Source of the DNA: Candidatus Kapaibacterium sp. | GTDB taxonomy: Bacteria > Bacteroidota > Ignavibacteria > Kapaibacteriales > UBA4661 | DNA: 33,102 nucleotides | Assembly (NCBI GenBank): GCA_025455065.1 | Contig: JALONG010000063.1 | Span: forward strand, 1-33,102 | Direction of reading: 5' to 3' | In this document: in pieces, positions 1-7,248 of the stretch | Layout: the number at the start of each line of letters is the position of its first letter | How positions within the stretch are numbered: the stretch's first letter is position 1 | Position numbers and translations under genes: made by a program | The notes under the pieces: generated by a model | Told to the model about the DNA's origin: nothing | The model's input: only the letters and a program-made list of their open reading frames with translations | Databases searched by the model: none

Positions 1-1
1 C

Positions 2-667
2 TTCGATACCAAGGATGCCACAACGTGGAGAATGCCCGATGATGATTGTCAATTCAGTCACAAACGCTATGGACTTGTCCATCTGCAACGCTGGAACGGG
101 CTGCTGATGAGACCACCCAAGAACAATGCTACGACCGAAAAGCATCGCCGACAAGCACCCTTGCCCCTGGATGTGATGCGGTGTACCATTCACGGAGAAC
201 ACGACAAACCGACGACGATTTGGCTCGTCTTTCAAGCCAATGCGCTGCCAGCAAGTATCGCAGAGAATACCATTGCCATATGGCACACTTTTAGCGCCCG
301 CAGTGGCATTGAGGCCAGCATCAAAGTATCCAAGCAGGAATTGTCCTGGACAATGCCACAAACGCTTACTGCCGAGGCGGCTGACCGATGGACGCATATC
401 ACCGACATCGCCTTCTGGCATTTGTTCTTGGCGCGAAACAGTTCAAGGCTCATACGCCATCCTTGGCAGAAAACAGAAGCCCCCGTTACCCCCAGAAGGG
501 TCAAGCAGAGCATGGCGGCGATTTTGTTGGCAGTCGGCACACCTGCGGGCGAGCCTCGACGACGAGGTAAATCCCAAGGATGGCAGCGTGGACGACCAAG
601 AATCAAAAAAAAGCCGATTCCCGTCATCTACAAAGGGCAGAAAAGGACTGACAACGATTCATCCTGA
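2..667 (+). CDS. IS transposase, C-terminal part (cut by window edge)
   Basis: The frame is open from the left edge of the window to a TGA at 665-667, so the true start lies outside. About 220 residues are visible. The stretch 'SWTMPQTLTAEAADRWTHI' followed by 'AFWHLFLAR' and 'HPWQ' matches, from memory, the C-terminal part of DDE transposases of the IS701-like/NF041680 type, where a Trp-rich helix follows the last catalytic Glu. The tail is Arg/Lys-rich, as is common in this family. The acidic residue in 'SARSGIEASIKVSKQEL' is a candidate for the DDE glutamate. No terminal inverted repeat could be assigned with confidence downstream. Whether the complete gene is intact cannot be judged from this window. 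Confidence 0.75.
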   Translation, partial: FDTKDATTWRMPDDDCQFSHKRYGLVHLQRWNGLLMRPPKNNATTEKHRRQAPLPLDVMRCTIHGEHDKPTTIWLVFQANALPASIAENTIAIWHTFSARSGIEASIKVSKQELSWTMPQTLTAEAADRWTHITDIAFWHLFLARNSSRLIRHPWQKTEAPVTPRRVKQSMAAILLAVGTPAGEPRRRGKSQGWQRGRPRIKKKPIPVIYKGQKRTDNDSS

Positions 668-1064
668 CAGTTCTCTACCCCTGCAATGACGGTTTTTGCT
701 ATCCCGCACCAGACGGGACGGGTGTACAATTTTTTTTAGCTATTTTTCAGAATGTGAACAAAAAGGAGAAAAATTTTGTATTTTATGCTTTAAGTGATTC
801 AGCATCCATTCATTCATTTCGGACGATGCGACGTTGTTGAGAATGAGATTGTCGTTGAGAATGAAGAATGAGATTGTCATAGTTGTTCAGAGAGTATTGG
901 TCGTTGAGAATACCCTGATTTTAAGCGCACTTTAGGGTAAGTGTTTGACTGTTTGTTGTGTGTTTCTTCCCCGTTTTTTTTGCGGCTGTCCTTTCGTAGC
1001 CGTACCAAATCTTGATTCTTCTTCACTTTATTTGTTCCGTGTTGGAACGACGGAGGTTTTTGCT
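668..1064. other. Intergenic stretch with short direct repeats
   Basis: No convincing gene is seen between the transposase and the leucine-rich-repeat gene. The stretch holds GTTGAGAAT three times (836-844, 854-862, 903-911) and GAATGAGATTGTC twice (841-853, 866-878). A small inverted repeat (TCCCG/CGGGA) lies near 704-720, just after the transposase stop. The promoter of the next gene must lie here, but I could not fix its position. Confidence 0.5.
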
Positions 1065-1532
1065 ATGAGAAGTCGTGTACATTTGCTGCTCCTTGTTATT
1101 TGCAGCGCTGCGTTATTGATGGTGTTTTCAGGTGCGATGTTCGCACAAGAGGCTTCATTACTTGATGATGTGACACTTTCTAAGGAAAAAGAATTTACTT
1201 CGCTGGAAGAAGCACTGAAAAATCCCGCAAAAGTTTACAAACTCGACCTCAGCCATAACGGACTTGCGGAGTTTCCTATTGATATTTTGAAACTGCCGAA
1301 CCTGCAAAGCCTAAATCTAAGCAACAACGGCATAGAAGCGATTCCGGGCGATATTGGCAAATTACCCAAATTGCAACGGCTGAATTTGGCAACCAACGGA
1401 CTAAAAAAACTCCCGGCAGAAATTGCCTCGCTGAAGCACTTAAAAGCGCTGGATTTGTCGCAAAATCAATTTTTAACAAGCGAGCTGAATCGTGTAAAAA
1501 CCTCATTGCCACAAGTTTCTGTGCATGATTGA
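1065..1532 (+). CDS. Secreted leucine-rich-repeat protein
   Basis: The 155-residue product starts with a signal peptide: a basic MRSR, then a hydrophobic run ending at 'SGAMFAQEA', with signal peptidase I cleavage likely after AMFA. About four LRR units of roughly 23 residues follow, with the LxxLxLSxNxLxxLPxxI pattern ('LDLSHNGLAEFPIDILKL', 'LNLSNNGIEAIPGDIGKL', 'LNLATNGLKKLPAEIASL', 'LDLSQNQF'). The ATG at 1065 is chosen because CGGAGG sits nine bases upstream. The frame is open back to a TTG at 945, but that extension would bury the signal peptide. The protein is probably periplasmic or surface-exposed and used for protein binding. Its partner is unknown. The gene stands alone and is followed by a terminator. 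Confidence 0.85.
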   Translation: MRSRVHLLLLVICSAALLMVFSGAMFAQEASLLDDVTLSKEKEFTSLEEALKNPAKVYKLDLSHNGLAEFPIDILKLPNLQSLNLSNNGIEAIPGDIGKLPKLQRLNLATNGLKKLPAEIASLKHLKALDLSQNQFLTSELNRVKTSLPQVSVHD

Positions 1533-1608
1533 TAGTGCTGTTTTTGCATTTTCATTCTGCTTAACGATATGGAAACGTATCGCCGTTGAACGCACCGTTG
1601 AACCAAAA

Positions 1609-1655
1609 AATCCTGTATGCAGCATGATGTCTTGCGTACAGGGTTTTTGCTTTTT
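1609..1655 (+). terminator. Rho-independent terminator after the LRR gene
   Basis: CCTGTATGC (1612-1620) pairs with GCGTACAGG (1634-1642) through nine pairs including one G-U, flanked by an A-run on the left and T5 on the right. It lies about 80 bases after the LRR stop and reads in the same direction. Confidence 0.75.
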
Positions 1656-1937
1656 GAAGGGCAGTGTGTGAAAAAATGCCCTCGCAGCACGATAGAATCT
1701 GGACTGGAGAGCAATAAAAGTATGCGGATGCTCCTTAAACACCTCCAAATCAAGTCTCTATGAGATGGGGAGGCATTTCTCTTTTGGAAAGGTAAGGATT
1801 TTTGTAGATTGCACAATCCTTATAAAGTTACCATGCTACTGCGTATGGAAACAGAAAGAAACAAATCTTGTCAATACTTTCACCGCATCACTGATACCGA
1901 CGAACATTGCCGTCATCTTTCATTTTTCCCACACATT
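1656..1937 (+). other. Upstream region of trpC
   Basis: No gene is supported here. AGGGCA (1659-1664) can pair with TGCCCT (1677-1682), and CCTCC near 1743 can pair with GGAGG near 1768. A 13-codon frame starting at the ATG at 1676 holds a single Trp codon, too weak to call a leader peptide. The trpC promoter is presumably in this stretch, since the preceding gene ends in a terminator. Confidence 0.3.
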
Positions 1938-2774
1938 ATGATGAACATTCTCGACGAAATCATTGCTTTTAAGCGCACTGAAGTCCAAGAACGCAAAGAA
2001 CTCTATCCTACCAAACTCCTCGAAAAGTCGCTCTACTTCTCGTCCCCTACGGTTTCTCTAAAAAAATATCTCCTGCGCCCCGACAAAAGCGGTGTGATTG
2101 CTGAGATTAAACGCGCTTCGCCGTCTAAAGGCGTAATCAATAAGTATGTTTCGATTGAGCGCACAAGCATTGGATATATGCAGGCAGGCGCGTCAGCACT
2201 ATCAGTTTTGACCGACACGAAGTTTTTTCATGGTACAAACGACGACCTGAAAGCCGCACGGAAATTCAATTACTGCCCAATTTTGCGGAAAGACTTTACG
2301 GTGGACGAGTACCAAATTTTGGAAGCACGGTCAATCGGTGCGGACGCAATTTTGCTCATAGCCGCAGCCCTCACACCCGATGAAATCAAGCGTTTTGCCG
2401 AATACGCACATTCACTCGGTTTAGAAGTGCTGTTGGAAGTGCATAACAGCGAAGAATTGAAGCGGAGCTATTGTGATGCCATTGATATTGTCGGCGTGAA
2501 TAACCGCGATTTGCAGAGTTTTTCCGTTTCGTTGGAAACGTCGGAGCAGCTTTCGCACGAGATTCCCTCCAATGTCGTCAAAATCTCTGAAAGTGGCATC
2601 AAATCTGCTCAGGACGTGCATCGTCTCCGAAGCGCTGGGTATCAGGGTTTTCTTATCGGTGAACAGTTTATGCAACACAGTCGCCCCGAAGAAGCCTGCG
2701 CACAGTTCATCAAGGAAGTCCGCGCTTTTCATGCGACCGTGAAGTCTTTGGGATATGCCGAAATGCCTGCGTAG
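1938..2774 (+). CDS. trpC: Indole-3-glycerol-phosphate synthase
   Basis: This enzyme closes the indole ring from carboxyphenylamino-deoxyribulose phosphate, the step before tryptophan synthase. The 278-residue product is a single TIM barrel of normal length. Visible motifs are 'AEIKRASPSKG' (E56, K58), 'PILRKDF' (catalytic Lys 118), 'LLEVHN' (E167), 'GVNNRDL' and 'ISESGI'. The ATG pair at 1938/1941 gives the canonical N-terminus 'MNILDEIIAFKR'. The frame is open 43 codons further upstream, but that extension has no family counterpart. No Shine-Dalgarno sequence is visible. It is the first gene of a discontinuous trp segment. TrpE, TrpG and TrpD are not in this window. Confidence 0.95.
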   Translation: MMNILDEIIAFKRTEVQERKELYPTKLLEKSLYFSSPTVSLKKYLLRPDKSGVIAEIKRASPSKGVINKYVSIERTSIGYMQAGASALSVLTDTKFFHGTNDDLKAARKFNYCPILRKDFTVDEYQILEARSIGADAILLIAAALTPDEIKRFAEYAHSLGLEVLLEVHNSEELKRSYCDAIDIVGVNNRDLQSFSVSLETSEQLSHEIPSNVVKISESGIKSAQDVHRLRSAGYQGFLIGEQFMQHSRPEEACAQFIKEVRAFHATVKSLGYAEMPA

Positions 2775-2809
2775 GCGGGCTGTTGTTGGTTTTTCGTTTT
2801 CGGTTATTC

Positions 2810-2865
2810 GTTTTTGGTATTTTGTTTTTGGTATTTTGTTTTTGGTATTTTGTTTTTGGTTTTTG
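2810..2865. repeat. 14-bp tandem repeat downstream of trpC
   Basis: The unit GTTTTTGGTATTTT is repeated in tandem at 2810-2823, 2824-2837 and 2838-2851, with a partial fourth copy and T/G-rich degenerate sequence on both sides. It fills much of the gap between trpC and the next gene. A transcript of this stretch would be G/U-rich and weakly structured. Confidence 0.85.
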
Positions 2866-2976
2866 ATTCTTGCCGTGCTAATTTAGCTTCACGCATTTAG
2901 GCACAAGCAATGAAGAGCCTTACAGACTATAATAACAATCAATAGCAATTTTTACTTGTAATTTTTCGGAGCAGCA

Positions 2977-3435
2977 ATGGCACACATTGACGAAATGTTG
3001 GATGTAGAACACTACCTCAAAAATGCTGAATTTATAGCATTTTTGAAGCAATCGGCGCTTGAAGCAATCAATCAGGTCAGCGCAGAAGAATTGGCGGAAT
3101 TTGTGTTCGGTGGCTTGGACGAAAGTATTGAAGCCTTCGACGCAGAACTTGGTAGCCCTGTCGGAACAGTCCGCATGGGTGCTAAGGAGGATGATGACGA
3201 TGAAGATTTTGATGAAGACGAATACGAAGAAGACGATTTTGATGAAGATGACGACGAAGAATATGATGATGAGGACTTAGAAGACCTCGAAGAATTTGAC
3301 CCCGAAGAGGACGATGAGGAAGACGAGGACGACGATGAAGAAGATGATGAGCAAGACGAGGACGACGATATTGAATTTGAAGAATTCGACGAAGAAAAAT
3401 TCGACGATTTTGACGATGACGATGATTACCTCTAA
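2977..3435 (+). CDS. Small protein with long Asp/Glu tail
   Basis: The 152-residue product has two parts. Residues 1 to about 68 look like a small folded helical domain ('MAHIDEMLDVEHYLKN', 'SAEELAEFVFGGLDES'). Residues 69-152 are almost entirely Asp, Glu, Tyr and Phe. The whole protein would be very acidic, and such tails occur in nucleic-acid mimics, histone-like chaperones and RNA polymerase delta-type factors, but none of these is specifically recognised here. The frame ends at TAA 3433-3435, inside the start region of trpF, so the two genes overlap by 14 bases and are probably translationally coupled. I recognise no family for the N-terminal domain. Confidence 0.75.
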   Translation: MAHIDEMLDVEHYLKNAEFIAFLKQSALEAINQVSAEELAEFVFGGLDESIEAFDAELGSPVGTVRMGAKEDDDDEDFDEDEYEEDDFDEDDDEEYDDEDLEDLEEFDPEEDDEEDEDDDEEDDEQDEDDDIEFEEFDEEKFDDFDDDDDYL

Positions 3436-4150
3436 GAACGCTGCTCTTCTTCCTGATTCCGCACCTCATCGTATCTTGGTTAAAGTTTGTGGAATGTCTG
3501 AGGAAGCCAATATCGAAGAGGTACTGGGGCAACAGAATCAACCTGATTATTTGGGATTTATTTTTTACCCGACATCGCCGCGTTTTGTAGGAAATCATAC
3601 TCTTTCACCAGATTTTATGCGCTCTCTGGCTTCCCGAGTCAGCACTGTCGGTGTGTTTGTCAATGCGCCGATTGATGACATCGTGCAAGCGGTAGAGCGC
3701 TTTGATTTTCATGCTGTGCAGTTGCATGGTGCGGAAACTCCGGCTTTTTGTACGGATTTGGGCATACATCTTACAAAGCCGATACAATCAGGTTTTCGGG
3801 TACAAGTCTGGAAAGCCTTTAGCATTGCAACGAAAGAAGATATTGAGGCTATTGCGGCATACAACGACGTTGTTGATTTGGCGCTCTTAGACACCAAAGG
3901 CGCGGCGCACGGCGGCAACGGAACACGATTCGATTGGTCGCTGCTACGGTATTACAGTGCTTCGGTACCGTTTTTTCTGAGCGGCGGTATTGCTCCCGAA
4001 CATGGTGAAGAAATTCGCCAAATCTACGAACAGCGTTTATCCAATCGCTTACGAGGCGTTGATGTGAATAGTCGGTTTGAAATTTCTCCTGCGTTGAAAG
4101 ATGCACAAAAAGTGCATAGCTTCCTTGATGCACTTTGGAAGAGCGCTTGA
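3422..4150 (+). CDS. trpF: Phosphoribosylanthranilate isomerase
   Basis: This TIM-barrel enzyme converts phosphoribosylanthranilate to carboxyphenylamino-deoxyribulose phosphate, the substrate of TrpC. The catalytic Cys is in 'ILVKVCGM' (C23) and the catalytic Asp in 'LALLDTKG' (D157). The phosphate-binding segment reads '[10 protein letters not shown]', with Asn where Thr or Ser is more usual. The product has 242 residues against about 200-220 for the family. The extra length is a short N-terminal lead ('[10 protein letters not shown]') before the first strand. The ATG at 3422 overlaps the 3' end of the acidic-protein gene, and an ATG at 3416 is also possible. The frame continues far upstream only because it runs in another frame through the repetitive Asp/Glu codons. 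Confidence 0.93.
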   Translation: MITSKNAALLPDSAPHRILVKVCGMSEEANIEEVLGQQNQPDYLGFIFYPTSPRFVGNHTLSPDFMRSLASRVSTVGVFVNAPIDDIVQAVERFDFHAVQLHGAETPAFCTDLGIHLTKPIQSGFRVQVWKAFSIATKEDIEAIAAYNDVVDLALLDTKGAAHGGNGTRFDWSLLRYYSASVPFFLSGGIAPEHGEEIRQIYEQRLSNRLRGVDVNSRFEISPALKDAQKVHSFLDALWKSA

Positions 4151-4221
4151 AATCTTGTAACAATCCCACAAAAAACAGGGCTTTCGCCCCAACAAATCAC
4201 CACTTTACGAGAATCGTTATT

Positions 4222-5442
4222 ATGACTACACTCAGCATCACTACTGCTTCGCAGCGTTTCGGCGTGTCTGAGCGCGGGTATTACGGTACATTCGGCGGCG
4301 CGTTTATTCCGGAAATGCTGTATCCGAATGTGGAGCATTTACGCTCGGTTTATCTCGACATCATCAGCGAGGCAAGTTTCCAAGAGGAATTTGTGGCGCT
4401 GCTGCGGGATTACGTCGGTCGCCCCACGCCACTGTACTTCGCAAAACGTCTGTCGGATTTCTACAAAACCCGTATTTACTTGAAGCGCGAAGATTTGAAC
4501 CACACCGGAGCGCATAAAATCAACAACACGCTGGGGCAGATTCTTCTGGCAAAGCGATTGGGCAAAAAGCGCATCATTGCTGAGACGGGAGCAGGACAGC
4601 ATGGCGTGGCAACGGCAACTGTCTGTGCGCTCATGGGCTTGGAATGTGTTGTCTATATGGGCGCAGTGGACATTGAGCGCCAAAAACCGAATGTTGAACG
4701 GATGAAATTGCTTGGAGCGCAGGTGGTAGCAGCAAAATCGGGCAGCCAAACGCTTAAAGATGCTACAAACGAAGCAATGCGTGATTGGATTACCAACCCC
4801 GAAAACACGCATTACATCATCGGTTCAGTAGTCGGTCCGCACCCCTATCCCGACATGGTTTCTCGCTTTCAATCGGTCATCAGCGAAGAAATTATGCGGC
4901 AGTTGGAGGAAAAAGAAGGCAGACCGAACCCCGACTACGTTTTGGCTTGTGTTGGCGGCGGTTCTAATGCGGTCGGCGCGTTTTATCATTTTTTGGATGA
5001 TGAGCGTGTTCGCCTTATCGCATTGGAAGCAGCCGGCAAGGGCGTAAACACTGGGTTTTCTGCGGCAACGACAGCACTCGGTAAATCCGGCGTACTGCAC
5101 GGCAGCAAAACGCTCCTCATGCAAACTCCCGACGGGCAAGTTGTAGAGCCGTTTTCCATTTCGGCGGGATTGGATTACCCGGGTATTGGTCCGATTCACG
5201 CTCATTTATTTGCTTCAGGACGTGCAGAATTTCACGCCGTAACCGACGACGAAGCAATGCAAGCGGGGAAATTCCTCGCTCGAACAGAGGGCATCATTCC
5301 TGCATTGGAAACAGCACACGCTTTAGCATATCTCGAAAAACTTGCCGCAAAGCCTGATGAAATCGTCGTTGTGAACCTTTCCGGTCGCGGCGACAAGGAT
5401 TTGCAAACCTATATCAACGGCGCTCAAGAGCGTCCGCATTGA
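4222..5442 (+). CDS. trpB: Tryptophan synthase beta chain
   Basis: TrpB condenses indole with serine through pyridoxal phosphate, in an alpha2-beta2 complex with TrpA. The 406-residue length is normal for TrpB1. The PLP lysine is K99 in 'HTGAHKINN', preceded by the N-terminal '[13 protein letters not shown]'. The phosphate-binding loop is '[10 protein letters not shown]', and the segment 'GLDYPGIGP' and the C-terminal 'NLSGRGDKD' are canonical. The ATG at 4222 gives the family N-terminus. The 29 upstream in-frame codons overlap trpF and are unlikely to be used. It follows trpF by 71 bases, and two unrelated genes separate it from its partner trpA. Confidence 0.96.
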   Translation: MTTLSITTASQRFGVSERGYYGTFGGAFIPEMLYPNVEHLRSVYLDIISEASFQEEFVALLRDYVGRPTPLYFAKRLSDFYKTRIYLKREDLNHTGAHKINNTLGQILLAKRLGKKRIIAETGAGQHGVATATVCALMGLECVVYMGAVDIERQKPNVERMKLLGAQVVAAKSGSQTLKDATNEAMRDWITNPENTHYIIGSVVGPHPYPDMVSRFQSVISEEIMRQLEEKEGRPNPDYVLACVGGGSNAVGAFYHFLDDERVRLIALEAAGKGVNTGFSAATTALGKSGVLHGSKTLLMQTPDGQVVEPFSISAGLDYPGIGPIHAHLFASGRAEFHAVTDDEAMQAGKFLARTEGIIPALETAHALAYLEKLAAKPDEIVVVNLSGRGDKDLQTYINGAQERPH

Positions 5443-5510
5443 AACGCTGTTTGAAAACGCCAGAAACACTGCATTTATTCAACATCCTGACTTTTGAGGA
5501 GCAATACCCC

Positions 5511-5747
5511 ATGACAGACGGCGAAGAAAAAATGATTGAACTCATGCCGCTCATGCTTGATGAATTGCGCGGCGTGAAACAGGAGGTACGAGGCGTAAAA
5601 CAAGAATTGAAGGATTTGAAACAGGAGCAGTCCTTAGCAAATATGCGGCTTGGTGCGATTGAGTATATTTTGGGGCATGAAAACCCTGAATTTCGCAACC
5701 GAATTGAGTTACTGGAAAACCGTGTAGGGCGCTTAGAATCACGCTAA
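5511..5747 (+). CDS. Small coiled-coil protein
   Basis: The product has 78 residues. The ATG at 5511 is preceded by GAGGAG at 5496-5501 with nine bases of spacing, one of the clearer ribosome sites in this window. A longer TTG-initiated frame would overlap the trpB stop. The centre carries a tandem heptad-like repeat, 'RGVKQEVRGVKQELKDLKQE', and the C-terminus 'NRIELLENRVGRLESR' is a second predicted coiled coil. No enzyme motif is seen. It could be an oligomerising or scaffold peptide. Small proteins of this style often lie beside unrelated genes, so its place between trpB and trpA need not imply a role in tryptophan synthesis. Confidence 0.7.
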   Translation: MTDGEEKMIELMPLMLDELRGVKQEVRGVKQELKDLKQEQSLANMRLGAIEYILGHENPEFRNRIELLENRVGRLESR

Positions 5748-5789
5748 TAAGAACAATTACCACATTTTTTACCATTCCATACGTTTACC

Positions 5790-6206
5790 ATGAGTTTACT
5801 TGATTTAGTTGGACAAGTTGCCGGAGCAGCGCTCGGCGGCAATGCAGGCGGCGGCGATACACAATCGGCGCTGATGAGTGCAGTCGGCGGTATGCTGACG
5901 CAACAAGGCGGCATCGAAGGTTTGATGCAGCAATTTCAAAACGGCGGCGCGGGAGACCTGATGCAATCTTGGGTTGGCACAGGTCAGAATCTTCCCATTT
6001 CTCCCGAAATGCTTACGAGCGTTTTGGGCGGTGAACAAGTTGCAGCACTGGCGCAGCAAGTCGGTATTCCGCCCGAAATGGCGACAACAGCGCTTACACA
6101 GGTGCTGCCGATGGTCATTGACCAACTTACGCCTAACGGTACTGCCCCGACGGGCGATGCTCTGCAATCGGGATTGGGAGCGCTTTTGGGTGGCTTTTTG
6201 AAATAA
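5790..6206 (+). CDS. YidB-like (DUF937-type) protein
   Basis: The 138-residue product is rich in Gly, Ala and Gln. It has the N-terminal 'MSLLDLVGQVAGAALGG' and the pattern of the YidB/DUF937 family, in which residues 25-125 form a repeated helical domain ('LGGEQVAALAQQVGIPPE', then 'VLPMVIDQLTPNG') ending in 'GLGALLGGFLK'. The function of this family is not established. It lies 42 bases after the coiled-coil gene and is followed at once by a strong terminator, so it probably ends the transcript that begins at trpC. Its place between trpB and trpA is unusual. Confidence 0.8.
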   Translation: MSLLDLVGQVAGAALGGNAGGGDTQSALMSAVGGMLTQQGGIEGLMQQFQNGGAGDLMQSWVGTGQNLPISPEMLTSVLGGEQVAALAQQVGIPPEMATTALTQVLPMVIDQLTPNGTAPTGDALQSGLGALLGGFLK

Positions 6207-6218
6207 ATTTTTCTTCTA

Positions 6219-6266
6219 AACGCCATGATTGCTTGTGTTATAGGCACTCGTGGCGTTTTTCTTTTT
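6219..6266 (+). terminator. Intrinsic terminator just upstream of trpA
   Basis: AACGCCATGA (6219-6228) pairs with TCGTGGCGTT (6248-6257) through ten pairs with one G-U, followed by TTT-C-TTTTT. It lies 13 bases after the YidB-like gene and ends about nine bases before the trpA start codon. Transcription of trpA must therefore read through it or start within it. Confidence 0.75.
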
Positions 6267-6274
6267 CTTCGATT

Positions 6275-7093
6275 ATGACAGCAAATACGACGCAAAACCG
6301 CATCAATACTCTTTTCTCTGAACGCACTACTCCTGTTCTTTCGGTGTATTTTACAGCAGGATTTCCCAATCTCCATGACACAAGTACGATTTTAAGCGCC
6401 TTGCAAGCCAACGACGTGGATATGATTGAAATTGGTATGCCGTTTTCTGACCCCGTAGCCGACGGAGAAATTATTCAAGAAAGCAGCAGTCAAGCGCTGA
6501 AAAACGGCATGACGACGGAACTTCTTTTTGCACAACTGCGCGACGTGCGAACACGTGCTGAAAACCCAATAACGATGCCGCTTGTGCTGATGGGCTATGT
6601 GAATCCCGTTATTCAATACGGCGTAGAGCGTTTTTGTGCGGATTGTGCGGAAGTTGGCATTGACGGCGTGATTTTGCCGGATTTACCGCCGGAGGTTTTT
6701 GAAGAAGAGTGGAAGCCACTTTTTGAGCGCTACAAGCTGCATCACATCTTGCTTATCACTCCGCAAACACCCGAAGAGCGCATTCGGCGGATTGACGAGA
6801 TTTCAAGCGGTTTTCTTTACGCTGTGTCGTCGTCGGGAACAACGGGTGGTGCGTTGGCAATGGATGACGCACGAACCGCATATTTTCAACGTTTGAAGCG
6901 GTTGAAGGAATCCAGTAAGATTCAAAACCCTGTGATAATTGGCTTTGGCATACGCGACAAAGCAAGTTTTGATGCGGCTTCTGAGTATGCTGCGGGAGCG
7001 ATTATCGGCAGTGCTTTTATCAAAGAACTCGGCGAAGCAAGCAATGAAGCGCTTCCGGAAACAATTCGCCGATTTGTTGCGAAGGTTCGTTAA
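6275..7093 (+). CDS. trpA: Tryptophan synthase alpha chain
   Basis: TrpA cleaves indole-glycerol phosphate to indole and glyceraldehyde 3-phosphate and channels indole to TrpB. The 272-residue product is a full TIM barrel. The catalytic pair is E52 in 'IEIGMPFSDP' and D63 in 'VADGE'. Other family motifs are 'LMGYVNPVIQYG', 'GVILPDLPPEE'-like sequence near residue 130, 'YAVSSSGTTGG' and the phosphate-binding 'GFGIRDK'. The ATG at 6275 is the first plausible start. The 14 in-frame codons upstream run through the terminator hairpin. No Shine-Dalgarno sequence is visible. Confidence 0.95.
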   Translation: MTANTTQNRINTLFSERTTPVLSVYFTAGFPNLHDTSTILSALQANDVDMIEIGMPFSDPVADGEIIQESSSQALKNGMTTELLFAQLRDVRTRAENPITMPLVLMGYVNPVIQYGVERFCADCAEVGIDGVILPDLPPEVFEEEWKPLFERYKLHHILLITPQTPEERIRRIDEISSGFLYAVSSSGTTGGALAMDDARTAYFQRLKRLKESSKIQNPVIIGFGIRDKASFDAASEYAAGAIIGSAFIKELGEASNEALPETIRRFVAKVR

Positions 7094-7248
7094 GCTAAAA
7101 ATATGACGTGGAGAACGCTTGGAAGGGGTGAAATTTCCTCCGCATTAACACCTTTTAACAGTCTTACCGCAACAAATTTGAGCTATCAGCGTCTTTGGGG
7201 GAATAGAAAATTTCGGTTATTGTTGTTTGATGCTATACCTCTGAATTT

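Noticed and set aside
1676-1717. Possible Trp leader peptide upstream of trpC
   Set aside because: The 13-codon frame has one Trp codon only, and the hairpins after it lack a T-run or a clear competing antiterminator.
1809-1937. N-terminal extension of TrpC (43 codons)
   Set aside because: It has no family counterpart, and the canonical start at 1938/1941 explains the gene fully.
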